This document shows positions 24,255 to 38,900 of a DNA stretch of 64,000 nt, one piece after another. Source of the stretch: Klebsormidium nitens (taxonomy: Eukaryota; Streptophyta; Klebsormidiophyceae; Klebsormidiales; Klebsormidiaceae); assembly GCA_000708835.1 (NCBI GenBank), contig DF237271.1:38855-102854 (forward strand), read 5' to 3'. The position numbers and the translations under genes are program-made. The notes beneath the pieces are model-generated. The model was not told where the DNA came from and ran no database searches. It worked only from the letters and a program-made list of their open reading frames with translations. Position 1 is the stretch's first letter, and each line of letters opens with the position of its first letter.

Positions 24255-26927
24255 GCCAATATTCAATTGCATGATTACTTTCTTACAAAGCCTGGCTATC
24301 AATCTTCTGCAAGTTTGGGACAGTAGCTTTTGTTCTGGGCCACAGATTACGGGAATCATGCGTTGACCCAACTCCCTCCAAAAGATGTGCCTTGGAGAGG
24401 GGTACGTGATACAAGCATGCTAGTAGTTGTTTAACCTGTGACGCTTCGTTTCGTTCAACTTCTTAGATTGTTGACTTAGTCACAGGAGCTCCTTCAAGCC
24501 AGCAACAAGCCTAAGCAAATGTGCATGAATGCTCGTGGTCGATTCACCGTGGTGCGGCTCCATATCTACTTTGACAGAGTTCCCATGCAGAGCTCATCGA
24601 AGGTGAAAAGTTGTCAAATCAAGAAGAATACGGGATGGTGGTAAAGTTTCATTTTCATGAATTCCGGGTCACGTCATGTGACATGTGCAAGCTTCAGCAG
24701 TAACAAGCGCCGTTTGCAATCAGTCGACTAGTAGCTATCCAAAGTGATCCATATTGGATCATGAGATATCGCGAGGAGTGCCATGCAGAATTGCGCTCTT
24801 GGTATAGCATAGTTAACTAGCTCTACGTTGTCATGTAGTGGCTAGTAGTTGACCATGCTGTACCAAGACTCAGCGCCATTGCTTCATGATCTAGGTTAAT
24901 CATTAATTAAGGTTTAAGTGAGATTACATGTCAAGCCTGTCAAGTTGCTGAGCTCTTCGAAGTGACCCCATTTCCGTACGTTATTGAGGTCCCATTGATG
25001 ATTGAGGTATGTTCAGGCAAAGGATCAAGGGAGAATCGATATGGAAGGTTCTTGGTTTTAAAGCATCGCTGAAGTTCAGGTCGTGTCGTGCAGGCAAGTA
25101 ATGATCGTGCAAGCATGCATATACCTAGCAACTTGTGCAACATGATATTCTGATATGGGAGGGGTATCATCACGGCCGTGCATATTGCTGATAGCGGTAT
25201 TGCACGGGGTCAACGGGGAACTCGAGTCCGGGCGCGGGCGATCATCCCACTGTACCTGACTCTACACGGTGGACCGAAATCGACGGTCGTATATGACTAC
25301 TAAAAGAAGTGCTTCACTGTCATCCGTGCGATGTAACTGTCATTGAGGCCGCCTGACAACTCATGATTAGTCGGTACATGAATGGATAGGGGAACAATCG
25401 AGTATCAAGGCGCAAGAGTACAGCTCAGCCTCGGTGCTGAGTGCAGGCTAATACAGGCGGACCGCAGACCCGCTCCGATGGCCGAAACGCTGTCACAGCC
25501 GTCCGATCTTCAGCTAATGAAGCCAGTCTAAGAGTGCAATTTGGGCTTTAGCTGAGGACACCTAGGACCTTCCACGTGATCCGGACCTCTGGTAGAAATT
25601 TTGACGGAGCGATCTGAACCGTCCAATTCGTTAACGTTAACCAGATGGACGCTGGTGACAGCAAAGAGGCTTGTCCCCCAGCCATTTCTCAGATCTGCAG
25701 ACCGCCTGAATATCAGCGGCGAGGTGACCAGAGGTTGAATCGTGAATTGGCCGTTTCTCAGGTATAGCGCGTCCCGCGACCGGAGGTAAGCTTGAAGAGG
25801 TTTTCATTGCAACAGCTGTATCGAAGCTCTTGTTCCTATCTGTGCGGGGCCTTCAAATCTTGTCGGAGCACCCCGCGAGAAGTCTAGCCACAGGCTGGCC
25901 GCCCGCTGAGGAGACCGGCTACCTCAGTCTGACATCAGTCATTGACCTGCAACTTGCTTCCCGCTGAGTGTCATGCAACTTGCTCCCCGCTGAGAATAGA
26001 CTTTGGATCGCTCTGCGCACTCAAAAGCCTAGCTAAGCCGAATGCGCAGCTCTGATTCCTGAGTTGCAGCTGTTGAACTCTGCCAGCGACAATAAGAAGC
26101 TGCTTGACTCAGTGACGGTGACACTGCAGGCGGGGTGTTGAGCAGCACTTTGAATCTCTAGCTCCTCACGACAATGCTAGATTTTGGTGATGCTGAGGCA
26201 ATGCTGGGCTGGCCTTCGTGTTGGATACGTGGAACAAAGCCCAGCAAGTCTCGGTGGTTTCTGGCCAGGATTTGCATTGTGGTGAACACAGTGGGTCAGC
26301 CAGCTGCCAATCAAGCTCTGTTCGATGTTGGGAGTTGACAATGCCACGGCGTGGGCTAGAAGATCTGAAGAGTAAAGTTTGCGAAGTAACAAGTGGAAGG
26401 TGATAGTTTACTTGGTAGCTACGCGAAAAAGCTGGAGAAAAGTGCTGATATTGCGACATAGCTCCAAGGAAGGGATAAAGGGGAAGAGGGAGGTTTGACC
26501 AGTGTTCCAGCAGGAGCCCGATCTAATGTTCTCGAAGTTGCTCTCTCTGGGCTCCCTCTGCTCAAGTTGGGTCACTTGCGGTAGTCCGAAAAGACATAAG
26601 GCAGCTAAGCTGCTACAAGTATTCTGAAGTTGCAAGGAGCTCGAGCTAGCTAAGAAGCACACACGTGTCCCATCTAAAGGGCTTCTAAATCAAGCAGAAA
26701 GAGTGTCTGCACTTAGAGCAGAGTTGGCTGCTACTAGTCATTTCCAAACTAGGTGCATCTTATCAGCTCTTGAGGCAATCCCAGGTCCTGTTATGGACTT
26801 GGCAGTTTGGTCTTACGATGGGGTTTGCAAAAGGAAAGTCAGACGAGTAAAAGGTGTACAAGCCTGACCTTCTGGCAGATAGAGGAGACAAACTGCTGAA
26901 CTTGTGCACGGACACGAACGACGAAAT
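24255..26927. other. Long intergenic region, nothing recognised
   Basis: About 2.7 kb between two co-directional genes. No homology-supported exon, structured RNA or repeat was recognised; open frames are short and unsupported. The right end must hold the promoter and 5' UTR of the large membrane-protein gene. Confidence 0.5.
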
Positions 26928-29900
26928 ATGGCTGCTCTTACAAATACAACATGCAACAAGTTTGTGACAATACTGTTGGGACTGCTAGTACTGGTGATAG
27001 GGGTGCAATCGCAAGGGGAGGCAAGAGTATCAGGTGTGCATTCCAACCTGTACTGTCAAGGGTGGCTGGCTGACTTTATCACAGACACCCCAGCAGATTG
27101 GCCATTGTGTGACTGAGGCCTGCAGGTCGTTGGTAAAGTTGAACTTCTAGCAAATGTGCTCCAATGAGTTGAATTGACAAAGTCAGCAAGTGTCATGCAT
27201 GAGCTTTCACCAGAGTGGATTCAAAGGCAATAACCAGCAGGCCAGGAGCTTCGTTTGCTTCTGAGTTGATTCTGAGAGCAGCATGGGATGTAAGTTCCGA
27301 TTTCTGGTCTGGAAACTTGGCTAGTTGCCTTCTTGGTTATTATTCAGTGAGCGTGCAGCTGTACTAGCAGATCTGCTTTGTTGCAGCAGCTTGCATTCCG
27401 AAGCACTTAGCAATCTAATTGCATCGGCGCTTGGCATGCTTGAGAAATGATCTTTGAACATGCCTGTCGTCCTGAACTACTGCCTTCATGAATCTGAGGA
27501 AACTACGTGTAATGCAGCTACTTTCTTTTGGAGTTGAAGCACGGCAACTGCATGCAGCATTGCCTGGACCGATCAGAAGATAGCCTGAGCTTTTCAGGTC
27601 AAACCTCACTCGATCATATCGATATCCATTTTGCAGGTGGAGAGATCCCCAAAGCGACTCTCCTAGTTCTGAGCAGTGACTCCCTGGGGGGCTTTCCACT
27701 CGGCACAGCTAGCTCAGGGTTGAAGCTGAGAGCCATTTTCTCTCAGCCAGTGGCGTTTGTGGATTTGGACAAGATCACAGCTGCCAATGGCGCCTTGGAC
27801 TCTTTCACTCTCAAAACGTTCGGTAAGTTTTTCCTCTGACCAAAGAATCAAACAAGCACGAGTGCGAAATCACAGGATCTTTCCACAGAAATCTTCCAAA
27901 GCATGGTGACAGCCATACTGGGGAAATAAGAGAGCTCAATGGCTCGCAGCCTGATCGTACTTTAGCGAACACATTGATCTTGTTCCTGCCAAAAACTTTA
28001 TGCTGCAACATAGTGGCAATCAGCCGTATTCATGCCACTTTGTCTCTTTGCTTGCTTCGAAGAGCTGCTTCCCTTGTGTTTGTACTCACTCCATCCTTTG
28101 ACACTCTGACCCAAGAACGTCCATCTCAACACCACCCTGCAGCTGCTACAGACACCTAAATACTTCAAATCTATTGCCTTTCAAGTACGAGACAGAATCC
28201 TTGCTTCTCCCCTCCGGTCATAAAAATGGAATATTTTGACCCTCAAGTTTCGTCCATTTTGTTTTTCCACGGGCAGCCTGACCTTCCTCTATGCTTCGAG
28301 TCAACTCAGCATCGAGAAGCTTGAGAGAACATGCAGTCGCAGCGCTCTCAAACTCACATAGTTTCTTCTCATTCTGCTGCAGACAACACCACGAGCAGCC
28401 TGACCCTCCTCCTTGGCGGTGCTCCCGTCACCCAGCTCAACAGCACCCAGGGGGATCCCTCCGCTGACCGCTCCGCCTGGCGTGGCCTTCTCGGCCCCGT
28501 CGCGCTCGACTTCTACGTGCGTCCGGCGCACTCCTTGACCACTGTCAACATTACATTACAGGCGGGGGCGTTTGCTGATGCCAGCGGGATTGTAAACGTG
28601 GAGCCGGCGTCGGTCGCTTTATTCTACGGTGAGCAAAGAATCGGATCTAACCGTGATAGAGGTTTGCTCATGACGGCTAATGGACACGTCCCTTCTTTTA
28701 GATATTCAAAGCTAGCAACGATCGACCGCTGATCGGAGTTTCGAAGTGACCATAATAAGGTCGATCAGAGAGGTTGGGGGAGCAACGACGTACTTTCGGA
28801 CTATGCTGAGAGGCGATGTTGAAAGCTCGATGATGTTTACTCGATAGCCATCCGGTAACTGCACGAAGGGGTACCGGTCATTTCGGAGTCGGTAGCACTG
28901 TGCTTTGGCGCGGATCGCCTTGACCGCCAATCCAAAAGAAACATGCTTACCAGGTGAATCTGATTACGCTTCCTGTATCGTCGTAAGCAGACAATAATTG
29001 AGACCTTTTAAACCCTTTTCCGCAGACCCCACCAACCCGGTCTCCCTCCCTGACTTCCCCTTCGTGAGCTCCATCGACCAGACCAGCGTGACCCTAACCT
29101 TCAGCTTTACCAAAACCTGCACGGTTAACTACACCCTGGTTAACCAACCCATCGGTTATGGCCCGGGGAACTGGACCACCCTCCCGAACCCCCAGCAAAA
29201 ACTTGACCCGCTGAAAACTGGGGCGAGCGTCAACGGCTCCGTTGTTGTGCTCGCTGGAAAAGTTGCCAGGGTAACCGTGGGTGGGTTAGCGCCTAACCAA
29301 GGCTATTTGCTGCTGGTCAGTGCAATAGATCAGTACGGGAACCAGGCCCAGGCTGTCTCCGGGGCGGCTTTGCGAACCCGGGACGTTGCGAAGGGCGCAG
29401 GTACGAAATACGATTCTCGAAAATTTTGCTAAATGTTCCATTCCTTCATTCGCTTCTCTTTGATAAGAACGGATTCTGATGCATGCATTTGTTTCTTGGC
29501 CGAGTGGCCCGGGTTGAGCTTGTGAAAGGACAAGTTACTTCAAAACATCCGAGACTTAAGAATAGTGCCCCGGCCTTGTTTGTGGGCACTTACAGGAGAA
29601 CGGTTCTCTTGAAAATATTCAGAAGGAGCTTTGTCGGATGCAAAAGGTCATCTTAAAGTCTTCCCAACTCATTTCCATTTTATCTGTTCAAAACTGCCTT
29701 TTTCTGACACAAGCGCGAGGTTTGCTTCGGCCTTGCGACCATGCGCCATCCTGCATCTTCACAAACATTTTTGCTCTCTTAGTCATAGGTCGCAACGTCT
29801 CTTCTCTCGTATATTATGCAGTCGGCGACCCGTCGCTGACCCCAGGACCGGTCGCCGCTGAGACCGCTGAAGTCTTCATTGCCACGGCTTCAAGCGGCGA

Positions 29901-32900
29901 CACATCCACCCTGCGTTACGCGACAACACCATTCAACCCGAACTCTTTGGTCCCCACACAGACCGCTATTCCCTCTTGCGACCCGTAAGTCAACTGAAAG
30001 ATTCTTGTGGTCAAAGGGTAATATGCTTCTCACTAGCATTAAGAATTCGGAAATGTGGCACATGAGTCCCGCATCTCATCTTTTGAATGTAAAAACTGGA
30101 GTTCGCGAACGTTTACGCACACGCGTCCAATGAGTCTTTGCCACAACAAAGCTCCTTTCGGAATTTAACACTGCTTATGAAGCATCGTTCCGCCTGGGCA
30201 CTTTGGTCCTGAGATTTTCGCATTTTTCTGTATGCAGAAAGGATACAAACTCGCAAATAGCCTCGAACAACGGGACGCTTCAGTTTAGCTCTTCCGTTAT
30301 CGTCTCGGTAAGCTTTCCTTATTCTCCTCCTCTACCAGAATCAGCGACACAGGATGCCGTGTCGGGGTGTAGGCATTTGGTCCTGTTTTCCTCACTTGAT
30401 TTTGCAGCACGTGTTGGATTGGCACCCAGTTACTCTCGAACCAGCATCCCCCGACCGCAAAATGCACAAAATTACATTGAAACCTAGTCCAGTCTCCTAC
30501 TACGGAAATGATGGATGGAAAAGTGCTCTGGAATGCATCCTGACTGCAGCTGTCAGCGTTACCTTGGAAGTTTCGTCGACGTCCTGTTCAAGCCTCGATT
30601 CCACCCTTGAATTTCTTGCCCATGACAAGTCTTACGAGATTTTCCGTTTCACAGCAACTATGAATCACCCCTAGGCAATTGAACTGAGAGCTCTGCTTGC
30701 AGGCCATTGCATGCGGCAACGGCACTTCGAGCAACATTGTGGACCAACCCGTGGCTACACAAGGTACGTCATCAGAAGTAAAGTGTACGATCGCAATCCA
30801 GAACAAGGAAAGATTGGAGAATCGAAACGAAGCACTTGACGAGTAGATACTCTCAAGTGTAACAGTTGTTCACTTTGTTTTTGCACCATTGGATGCGTTG
30901 TGACAACGACATCGAGATGGCCCTTTTTCGACCATTGACGACCAGGGACAAACGGATTGTTGGGCGTTCAAGTCCGGCTCTCTAGAGTTTCTTTTGGGAG
31001 CCTGGCTTACGCTACAGAAATATATAGTGTTTCGGGTTGGATACAGACTTTGATCGTAGCAGATCAAAATCTGACAGAGTTTCCTACTGAAGATGCCCAT
31101 GGAAAGGCAAAGGCCTCCTTAGCGACTTACGAACGCCTCGAAATACTCTGATCTCGTCGAGCTGTCGAGTCTCGACTTCGATTTTACGGTGCTTGATACA
31201 TTCCTTCGGCTCATTCTAGGAGCTTTGGCGTGAGGTTTTGTTTGACAGACCTTTGAGGAATGTCTAGATTTGAAACAGCTCTCATCTTTTGCAGCGGCTG
31301 CGCCGATTCTGACGCTGCCGGCGGGCCCTTTCTTCGACGCCGTATCGGTCGGTTTGCTGTACAATGGATCGATGCCCAACACTACCATCAAGTGAGTCGG
31401 AGGCGCTTCTCCGGCGCTCTTGCTAGTCTGAAAATCTCAAGAAACCTCAACGTTGGCGCTTGATACTCAACGATTCTGACCGGGGATACAAATGATTCAT
31501 CTCGACTCACAGCGGAGTATCTAATTTGCAAGCGATGCAAAATTCTGATTGATAAAACTGGAGAGAGAGGCAGGACCAAAAATTCATCATTTAACCTTTG
31601 GTATATTTCCTTTCCCCACCACTTCAAAGTTTCCTTGCACGTATAGCATGCCGCTCCGCGCAAGCTTTCCTTGTGACGCTTTCCCGATATCCATCGAAGA
31701 TGCAAAGCGACTAATTTATAGTTGGGAGTAAGTACAGATTACGCCCCTGAAAAGCCAATTGGTCTTAAGCAGAGTTGAAAGCTCCGACGGACCAAGCACG
31801 CTGAAGAGCTCCGTTCTTGAGCAAGTTGTTCTTCTTGCAGGTATACTTTTACGCCTGCTGGAAGCCCCGTTATGACGCCGGCTTGCCCCTACACTGGCTG
31901 GGCAGGTTACGGGTAAGCTCCAAAAACAACCAACTTTCGTTCAAGGCTCGTTGCAATTTCAGACGTGTTACGCTACCAAAGTCAGTTGCTTCACGCAATC
32001 AAAGCGGAGTAGGGAAAATCCGTTCTTGTTTTACAGTTAAGCTTGATTAACAAGGTTCTCGAAATGGACCGGCTCAAGCTGGCACGCAGAAACTTCCTGT
32101 GCACTTGGCCAGACGACAATACTTCGGCAAATCGTTTTGGTTGACTACTTGATCCTCACAGTCAAGTAGGTTGATCGCGGTTGCCACGTGCCGAATTTCC
32201 CGTTTCATTTTGAATTGCCAGGTGAAGAAACTCGCTCACGCAAGTGCTTCAACGCCGCTGCCCCAGAGCTCAGTTGAGCTTCCCAATGGCAATAAGAAGC
32301 CCAAGTCCGCTCAAGGGCTCTCTCTCTCTACTTCGACGAGAACGACTTTCACACACCAGTTGAGCGGAACAGCTGAAAGTGGAATCCGATTTTTGCAGCC
32401 GGAAAACAGCACCCCAAGCGGATATCACGCTCACTGCATCCGGGACACTACAGGCTGTCGCGTGTAGCAACGCGGGCCTCGTCAGTGACGTGGTGTCAAG
32501 TGGGCCAATCTTCATCCGAGGTGAGAGCATGTCTTTGCCGCAATCTAACGAACATTGTTCAAGTTGTTTCTATCGCTCCAATCTGGCTCCAACTACTTAC
32601 TTTGCGCTGCTCGTGAGCCTGGAATTACGAATAAACGCGCTTAGTAGAACTGGGTATTCCCACCTTGGAAAGTCAAAGGAGATCGCAACTACGAAGGAAA
32701 TATGGTGTGATGGCTAAAGGTCTAAGTTCTGTAGTTCCATGAACAACTGTATGCGGAAGAAGTTCCAGGGGGATTTTCCATTGCGTCGTCCTGTCTGAAA
32801 GATAGGCTCATCAGGATGGTCTTCGTTCTGATTGGATGTGCAGTCCCATTTCGCTTGACCCTTCTTTCCCCAGCTTTGCACCCCAGTTTACCAGACTGAA

Positions 32901-35900
32901 GCCTCCCTCCTGGAGCCATCCGCTGTTTTGCCAATCCCTTTCACCCTCGTAGAATCCATTTTTGGTTACGATCTTAACCTCCCTCAACCCAATCCCTCAA
33001 CTCATTCTTCCCCAGCTTCCGCGCCTCGGGTTATCCAAACCGACGCCTCCCTCCTAGCTCCCTACACCGTGTCCCTGAACACGTCCACTCCCGGTGCTAC
33101 CATCCGGTACATTCACAGTCCACTGACTGGGCCCGTGCTGACGTCACCCCTCACGTGCAATACGCCCGAGGCGCTGGTTGCCGACGTCATAACGGGTGAC
33201 GTCGTCTTGTGGGAGTCCGGAGTGCTCACGGCGATCACGTGCAAGGACGGGATCTTTGACAGTGACGTCACCGTGAAACGGCTCACTCTGCAAGGTGAGC
33301 TCAGGAACGGCGTTTGCTGAAAGCGATGAGATTTTCTGACGTCAAGACGTACAAACTTAAACACTAGAATACAGGCTTTCTCTTGCATAAAAGTTGATAG
33401 CTGAACGGAACTCTCCTGCGCGAGGTTTCGTCGAAGGCAGACTTTTAATTACCGCTTCGCTCAGCTGATCAGGCAAAGTCTAGAACCAGCTCTGCAACTC
33501 TATCTCCAAGCCCTAACACATTTGACTGAGCAACTCAACACCTGGGGCTCAGTGTTAACCGCTAAAATCTTCCCAGCTTCTATTCCCATCTGAACATTTT
33601 CTCCATGCCCATTGCTAACCTCTTTGCTTTCTCCTCCCCCCCCCAGCTTCCCCGCCAAAGTTCACCCCCACCAAGGGCCTCGGCCCCTTCAACCTCACCA
33701 TCACTACGCGCACTTCCGGCGCGCTCCTCCTCTACACCTCCGACCCGAAAATCCCGCTAAGGTGCCCCTCGCTCGCCACACTTTCCGGGGGGTCCTCGGG
33801 ACCGTCCACGTCAGCGCCCCCCAGCAATTTCACGCTCGCTCCGACGGTTTTCTCTGGAACAACTCCGGTGGTTGTCCCGGTGACTGGGACGGCGCTTTGG
33901 AGGGCGACCGCGTGCCCGGCTGGAGGCGTCAGCCTGTCGCCCAGCGCGGAGGTCAATGCCACCGTCGTTGTGGCCCAAAGTGAGTTTTCCGGGCGACCTA
34001 TCGGCTGTTGAGCTCCTCAGCGGAAGGAGAGGAGATGTATACGTGGGCTGAAGCGGATTTCTAGGAGTGTCCGAGACGTGGTTACTTTATGCCGACTTCT
34101 TGTCACAAACTGCCTCGTCTTTGGTCTTAAAATGACTACATGTGAAGGCCAATGAGAGCATCTGCAACCTTCTGCATTTCAATCCTGTCCGTATTTTTCT
34201 GTCCGTTGAGCAGCAAATTCCAGCCCCGAAAATTGCAGCCCTGTCCGGGTTGGAATGAGAGACAGCTGTACGGGCACCCCTTCCCCGTCAGCTCAATTCA
34301 AGCGCGAATGCGACTCCGTTGATCATCTGATACCGACCCCTCCCTCTTTACGGTTCCTGGCCCTGACGTCACCGTCTCGCTCTGACATCACCTCCGCGCT
34401 CTCTCCCGCAGTCGACCCGTCCCTTCTGCCGGCTGGCCAGGCCCAGGTGACCGCCGAAGTGACGATCCTCGACGCGAATCTGTCCATCTTCAATGACACG
34501 AAGGCGCAGCTGCGCTTCGAGACGGCGATCGCTTCCGCCATCTCCCTTTACAAGAATCTGAATGTAAGTCGGCTTCATGGTTTCCTTTTCTGTACGATTC
34601 AGACGATATCTTTTGTTTCTGTGGCCGGGTATGGTGGTGGGATGTGCGGACCACTCGCTGCATCGCTGACAAGCAACCAGTTTTGGCTATTTCGGGTTGT
34701 TGCCTAAGATTCCTTGATGATTCTTTTTTAAGAGCATTGGTGCAACCTTTTCTGTTGAAAATCTCTTAGTTTTCTACTCTCAGCATCTCAGGATCCTCAT
34801 AAGCCATCTGGAAACGAAAAGGTTCTATTTTTCTGCTCATTTATACTCCGACAGAATGCATCGCAGGCAGTGTTCTTCAGGATCGTCAAGGTGCACAATC
34901 AAGCCGCTGTAGCTCGCACATGTTGCTTCCGAAGCAGTACGTTCAATCTCAGCCCGCTCCATATCCTTTCGGCATCTAGAATGGATCAGGGTGGTAAGCA
35001 AAGCCGTGAGAAGCTTCATTAAAATCGCGGTCATTTGTTGCGCAGGTGTCCCCCAACAACGTCATCGTGACGAGCATCGTCCTGGCCGGGCCGCCGGCCG
35101 GGCCGCCGGCCGGGTCCGCGGGGCGGAGCACCCTAGAAACGGGGCCCCGGTTTAAGCAAACGGGGACCCAACGCCGACTGCTGGCTTCTAACCAAACGTC
35201 AGCAAATGCCACGTCAGCAAAAGTCGCATCCGTTGGACCGACGTCATCCACCGCCCCCTCGAACCAGTCTCTGCCTTCGATCACGGTTTCTTCCGCGCCG
35301 CAAAGCTCAAACGCTTCCCTCGAGAACAGTGACCCTGGCACCAATACGACGTCTCTAGTTGTCCAGTTTACAGTGGTCACCACTCCGGTTCTGGCCCCCG
35401 CCGTCCGTTCCGCTCTGACGGCGTCCGTCCAGAACGGAACGCTCGCGAGCGCACTGACCGGAGCGGGTTTCAAAGTGGGGGGCTCCTCCGGGCCCGTGAG
35501 CGGACCCCCTGTAGCGGTGAGCAGCTCCAGTCTCGTGCCGACCGGTGCTTCTGCCCCGGGTGCCGCGCAGAATGTAACGAACGGTACCGTGGTGCCGGTG
35601 AGCGTTACCGCGGCCAACGGGGTGGCGCTGACGGCGACCGGGCTCCAATTCGCCGCAGCGGACGCGCAAAATTGCGTCTTCACGGCGCAGTCTGGGGGAT
35701 GCACGCTGAGGTAAGCAATCCTCGTAGCTGACGTGTCTATCTCCCCAACCTGAGCCCGCCCAGGATGCTGTTGCGAATCTTCGTTCCTGCTTCGATTAGG
35801 TGTTACTATCGTGCAGGGGAAAGAGTATCGAGCAGATGAGGAACAGACATTCACATTCCCTTGCATTTTGACTGCACGAAACGGGTCCATCCCGGAATGG

Positions 35901-38900
35901 ATGACAAAAGTTTGGAGAGACCAAGGAGACTCATGTAACAGGAAGAATTGAGAACGGATGAGTAGGTTTCAACGCTTGGTTTTCCTCTTTGCAGCCCGTC
36001 AGCCAACAAGCAGTGCGCGCGCCTCGTGAACTACACGCTGATCACCGCGGCCGGCCCCGCGGGGACCGCGTGCCCCGTCGGGCTGTCGCCCCTCTTGACA
36101 CGTGTCCAGGCGTTTGAGGGCTGCCCAGTTGAGCAATGTGGGGGCTCAGGTAAGCCTCGAGAACTCCTCGACTTTGAGTCACACGCAAGACGGCAACGTG
36201 GAGACATGCTGGGTGGATCTTCGATAGTCATCGCCAAAACTCCAGTTAGCTCCTCAATCGGAAAGAACCTCGCCTCTCCTCGTTGTGTGTGGACACGTTC
36301 TGCAGTGCCAAGTCTCTCGTCCTCTCATCGACGAAAGAAGATGACGTTTCCAGCCACTTCGGCTCTTTGCACTTGCTGCCATCAACTTATCAACGTCGGA
36401 GACATTATTGTTGCCACTGACACCCTGCCATTCCGTTCCATTCCGTTCCAGGCGGCAGCGGCGGCTCGTCCCTGCCGGTGGGCGTGTGGGTGGTCATTGC
36501 CGTCCTCATTGCGGTCCTCTTCGTTACTCTCATTGGGGGTCTTATTTTGTACCGCGCGAGGAGCCGCAGAGCGCGCGAGCCGCGCACCGCAAAGGACCCC
36601 GAGACCACTTGGCAAGCGCCCGTGGTAAGTTCTGGAAGCTTTTGAATCAATTCTGTGACTGATTGCTCGTAAGGTTGGAACTCGAAAGGTCGTGTTACTT
36701 GAAACAACAAACGCGAAAATCAGGTAAATGCACGTGGCAATGTAGCTTGTTTTGGGGAGTCGCCAAGCCCAATGCTTTAAAGCGAAGAACTCGCTTTGAA
36801 TTGGCTTCTTGCATCCTTTTTGTTAATCCTCCTTCTCTCGGTGAGCCTGCGATTTGAAACAGCTGTTATGTTGAACGCTCTACATCACTAGCAGTGCCCG
36901 TGGAAATGCGCCCTGCAGCTTTCAGATTCTCTTGCTTGGGTTTAGGCACAACCCGCTTTCTTCATCTTATCATCATCTTAACCGAGTCCTGCGGTCTCAC
37001 GTCAACTCGCCAAGCTTCCATTACCCGCAAGCAAACCAACGAAAGAGACTCCATCCCTCCTCAACCCGTGTGATAACAACACCATCTCTGTCTTTCGTCT
37101 TCGAAGAACAGCTCCTCAACACACTGGTTAACTCTAGATTGTAAAAACGAGAGATTGATCTTAGATACGTAAGCCCAGGGAACCTCAACTAAAAGCCCAG
37201 AATTTTACGCACTCCGCACACGCAACCACCGTATCCCCAAAACTAGCCCTATCCCCGGGTGCTTACCTTCAAAATCCAACCGAGAGTAACCGAAGTTTCT
37301 TCAAGCTTGCTTTTCCAACCCTTTTTTTCTTCTTTCAGAGGAGCGCCCCGACTGCTAGCCACTTTCAGAGCGGAGGCGACGTGGGCATGCGGGGCGCGCC
37401 CATGTGGGACAGCGCGACCGTCGCGCGCGCGGGGCACAGCGACGTCGCGGACGCGCGCGAGCGCCAAGCGGGCGCGGAGGAGGGCAGCATCGTCGACTTT
37501 GAGGTGCGCGTCTGCTTCTGAGAACCTCGATTCCGCGCATGAAACCGAGTTTGATAGGTGTTCAGATCTTCTGCCGAGCGCGCAAGCATATCACCCTATT
37601 GTACTTAAACTTCTATCTGAATGTATGCTTAGGGCGTTCCAAACAAGATAACTCTGTTTGCTGGATTTCAAAGACAAAAAAAGCATGATAGAGGTAAGGT
37701 TCATGAAATAAATCGTGGGGTCCAGACGACGTGGAGGGTAGATCCAGGAAAAAAGGTGGATCCAGGTTGGGGGCTAGGCTGGATATGAGTGCGAAGCCTA
37801 TTTTAGTGTTTTACCGATTCTTGGATCTCTAAAACGCGGTTTTCAATAACGGCTGATACAGCGGTTGTCTGTTTTTGCGGAAGGATTTCCAATCGGAGCA
37901 TCTTGGTGCGTTCTGTGCAAAAAGGTCTTCTGTTTGCATCCATAAGCGCTTCAACCTACCTTGAAATACTTCCTTGCTTTGACCATCATTCTCTAGGTTG
38001 AGAAGGAACAAAGACTGAATCTCTTCGCTCCTGTTCCTGACAGACCTATTGCGAGGCCTGGGACCGTCGATTCGTCAACTCCGCGGGCGGCCGCCAAGCG
38101 GGGCCGATTCACACCACCAGCGACGCAGGAGACGAAACGTCAACGGAGCCCATTCACACGGGAGCCGAGTTCGAGGACAAGCCAGTGGACGACGGGCACG
38201 TGGCAATAGAGGAGCGCCTTCTCACCAAGGCGCGGGAGCGCGTTCACACCGAAGCAGAGGAGCCGTGCAAGAAGAAGCAGCGGCAGAGGACCCTGTCGAT
38301 CTCGTATGACGACACATCGCCTATCGTTGACCCGCTCAACGTGGAAAGCAGCGCCTCGGGCCCGATCTTCGACGCTCCATCGCTTATAGCGCCGACACAA
38401 TCGCCTATGCACGCCGACTTTTTGGACCAGTCCAAATCGGGCTCCTTAGTGTTGGGCTCCGCACTCTCGTCCCCAGCTGAGACGTCGGCCGTAAACACAG
38501 CCTTGGTCAGCTCTGAACCCGAGGGTTTTGAGGGCGCCAACGCGGCCGCGAAGCGCGTTCGTGCCGGGGGTAAGGGTTTTAGCGAGGACAGTATGGAGGA
38601 GGTTGTCCTCGAGATGATGCGCATCGACCAGGAGTCGGTCGCGCGGCCGGGCTTCGCGTCGCCAGCGGGCGCGGCGAAGCCCCAGGGTTTGGGCGGGGTT
38701 TGGGAGGAGGGCAAGGTCACCGAGAAGGTGACGTCAGTCGAGGGCGGCGCCGTGACGTTGACCGCATTCGAAAACTGGCCGCTCACCGCGCCCCAGCAGG
38801 AGACGGTCAACGAGATGACGTCCCAGATCCGCGTCGGGCTGACGCCACGCGACGTCAGCCCGAGCATGATGCGGCGGGGCGGCGTTCCGCTGCCAGCGCG

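Noticed and set aside
32220-32290. GCCAG acceptor followed by GTGAAGAAACTCGC as an exon of the surface-protein gene
   Set aside because: In the phase set by exon 9 it gives an immediate TGA, whereas the acceptor at 32399 fits both phases and the repeat pattern.
34976-35890. Minus-strand open frame of 304 codons
   Set aside because: Shadow of exon 14 of the surface-protein gene; low-complexity composition, no start context and no splice partners.
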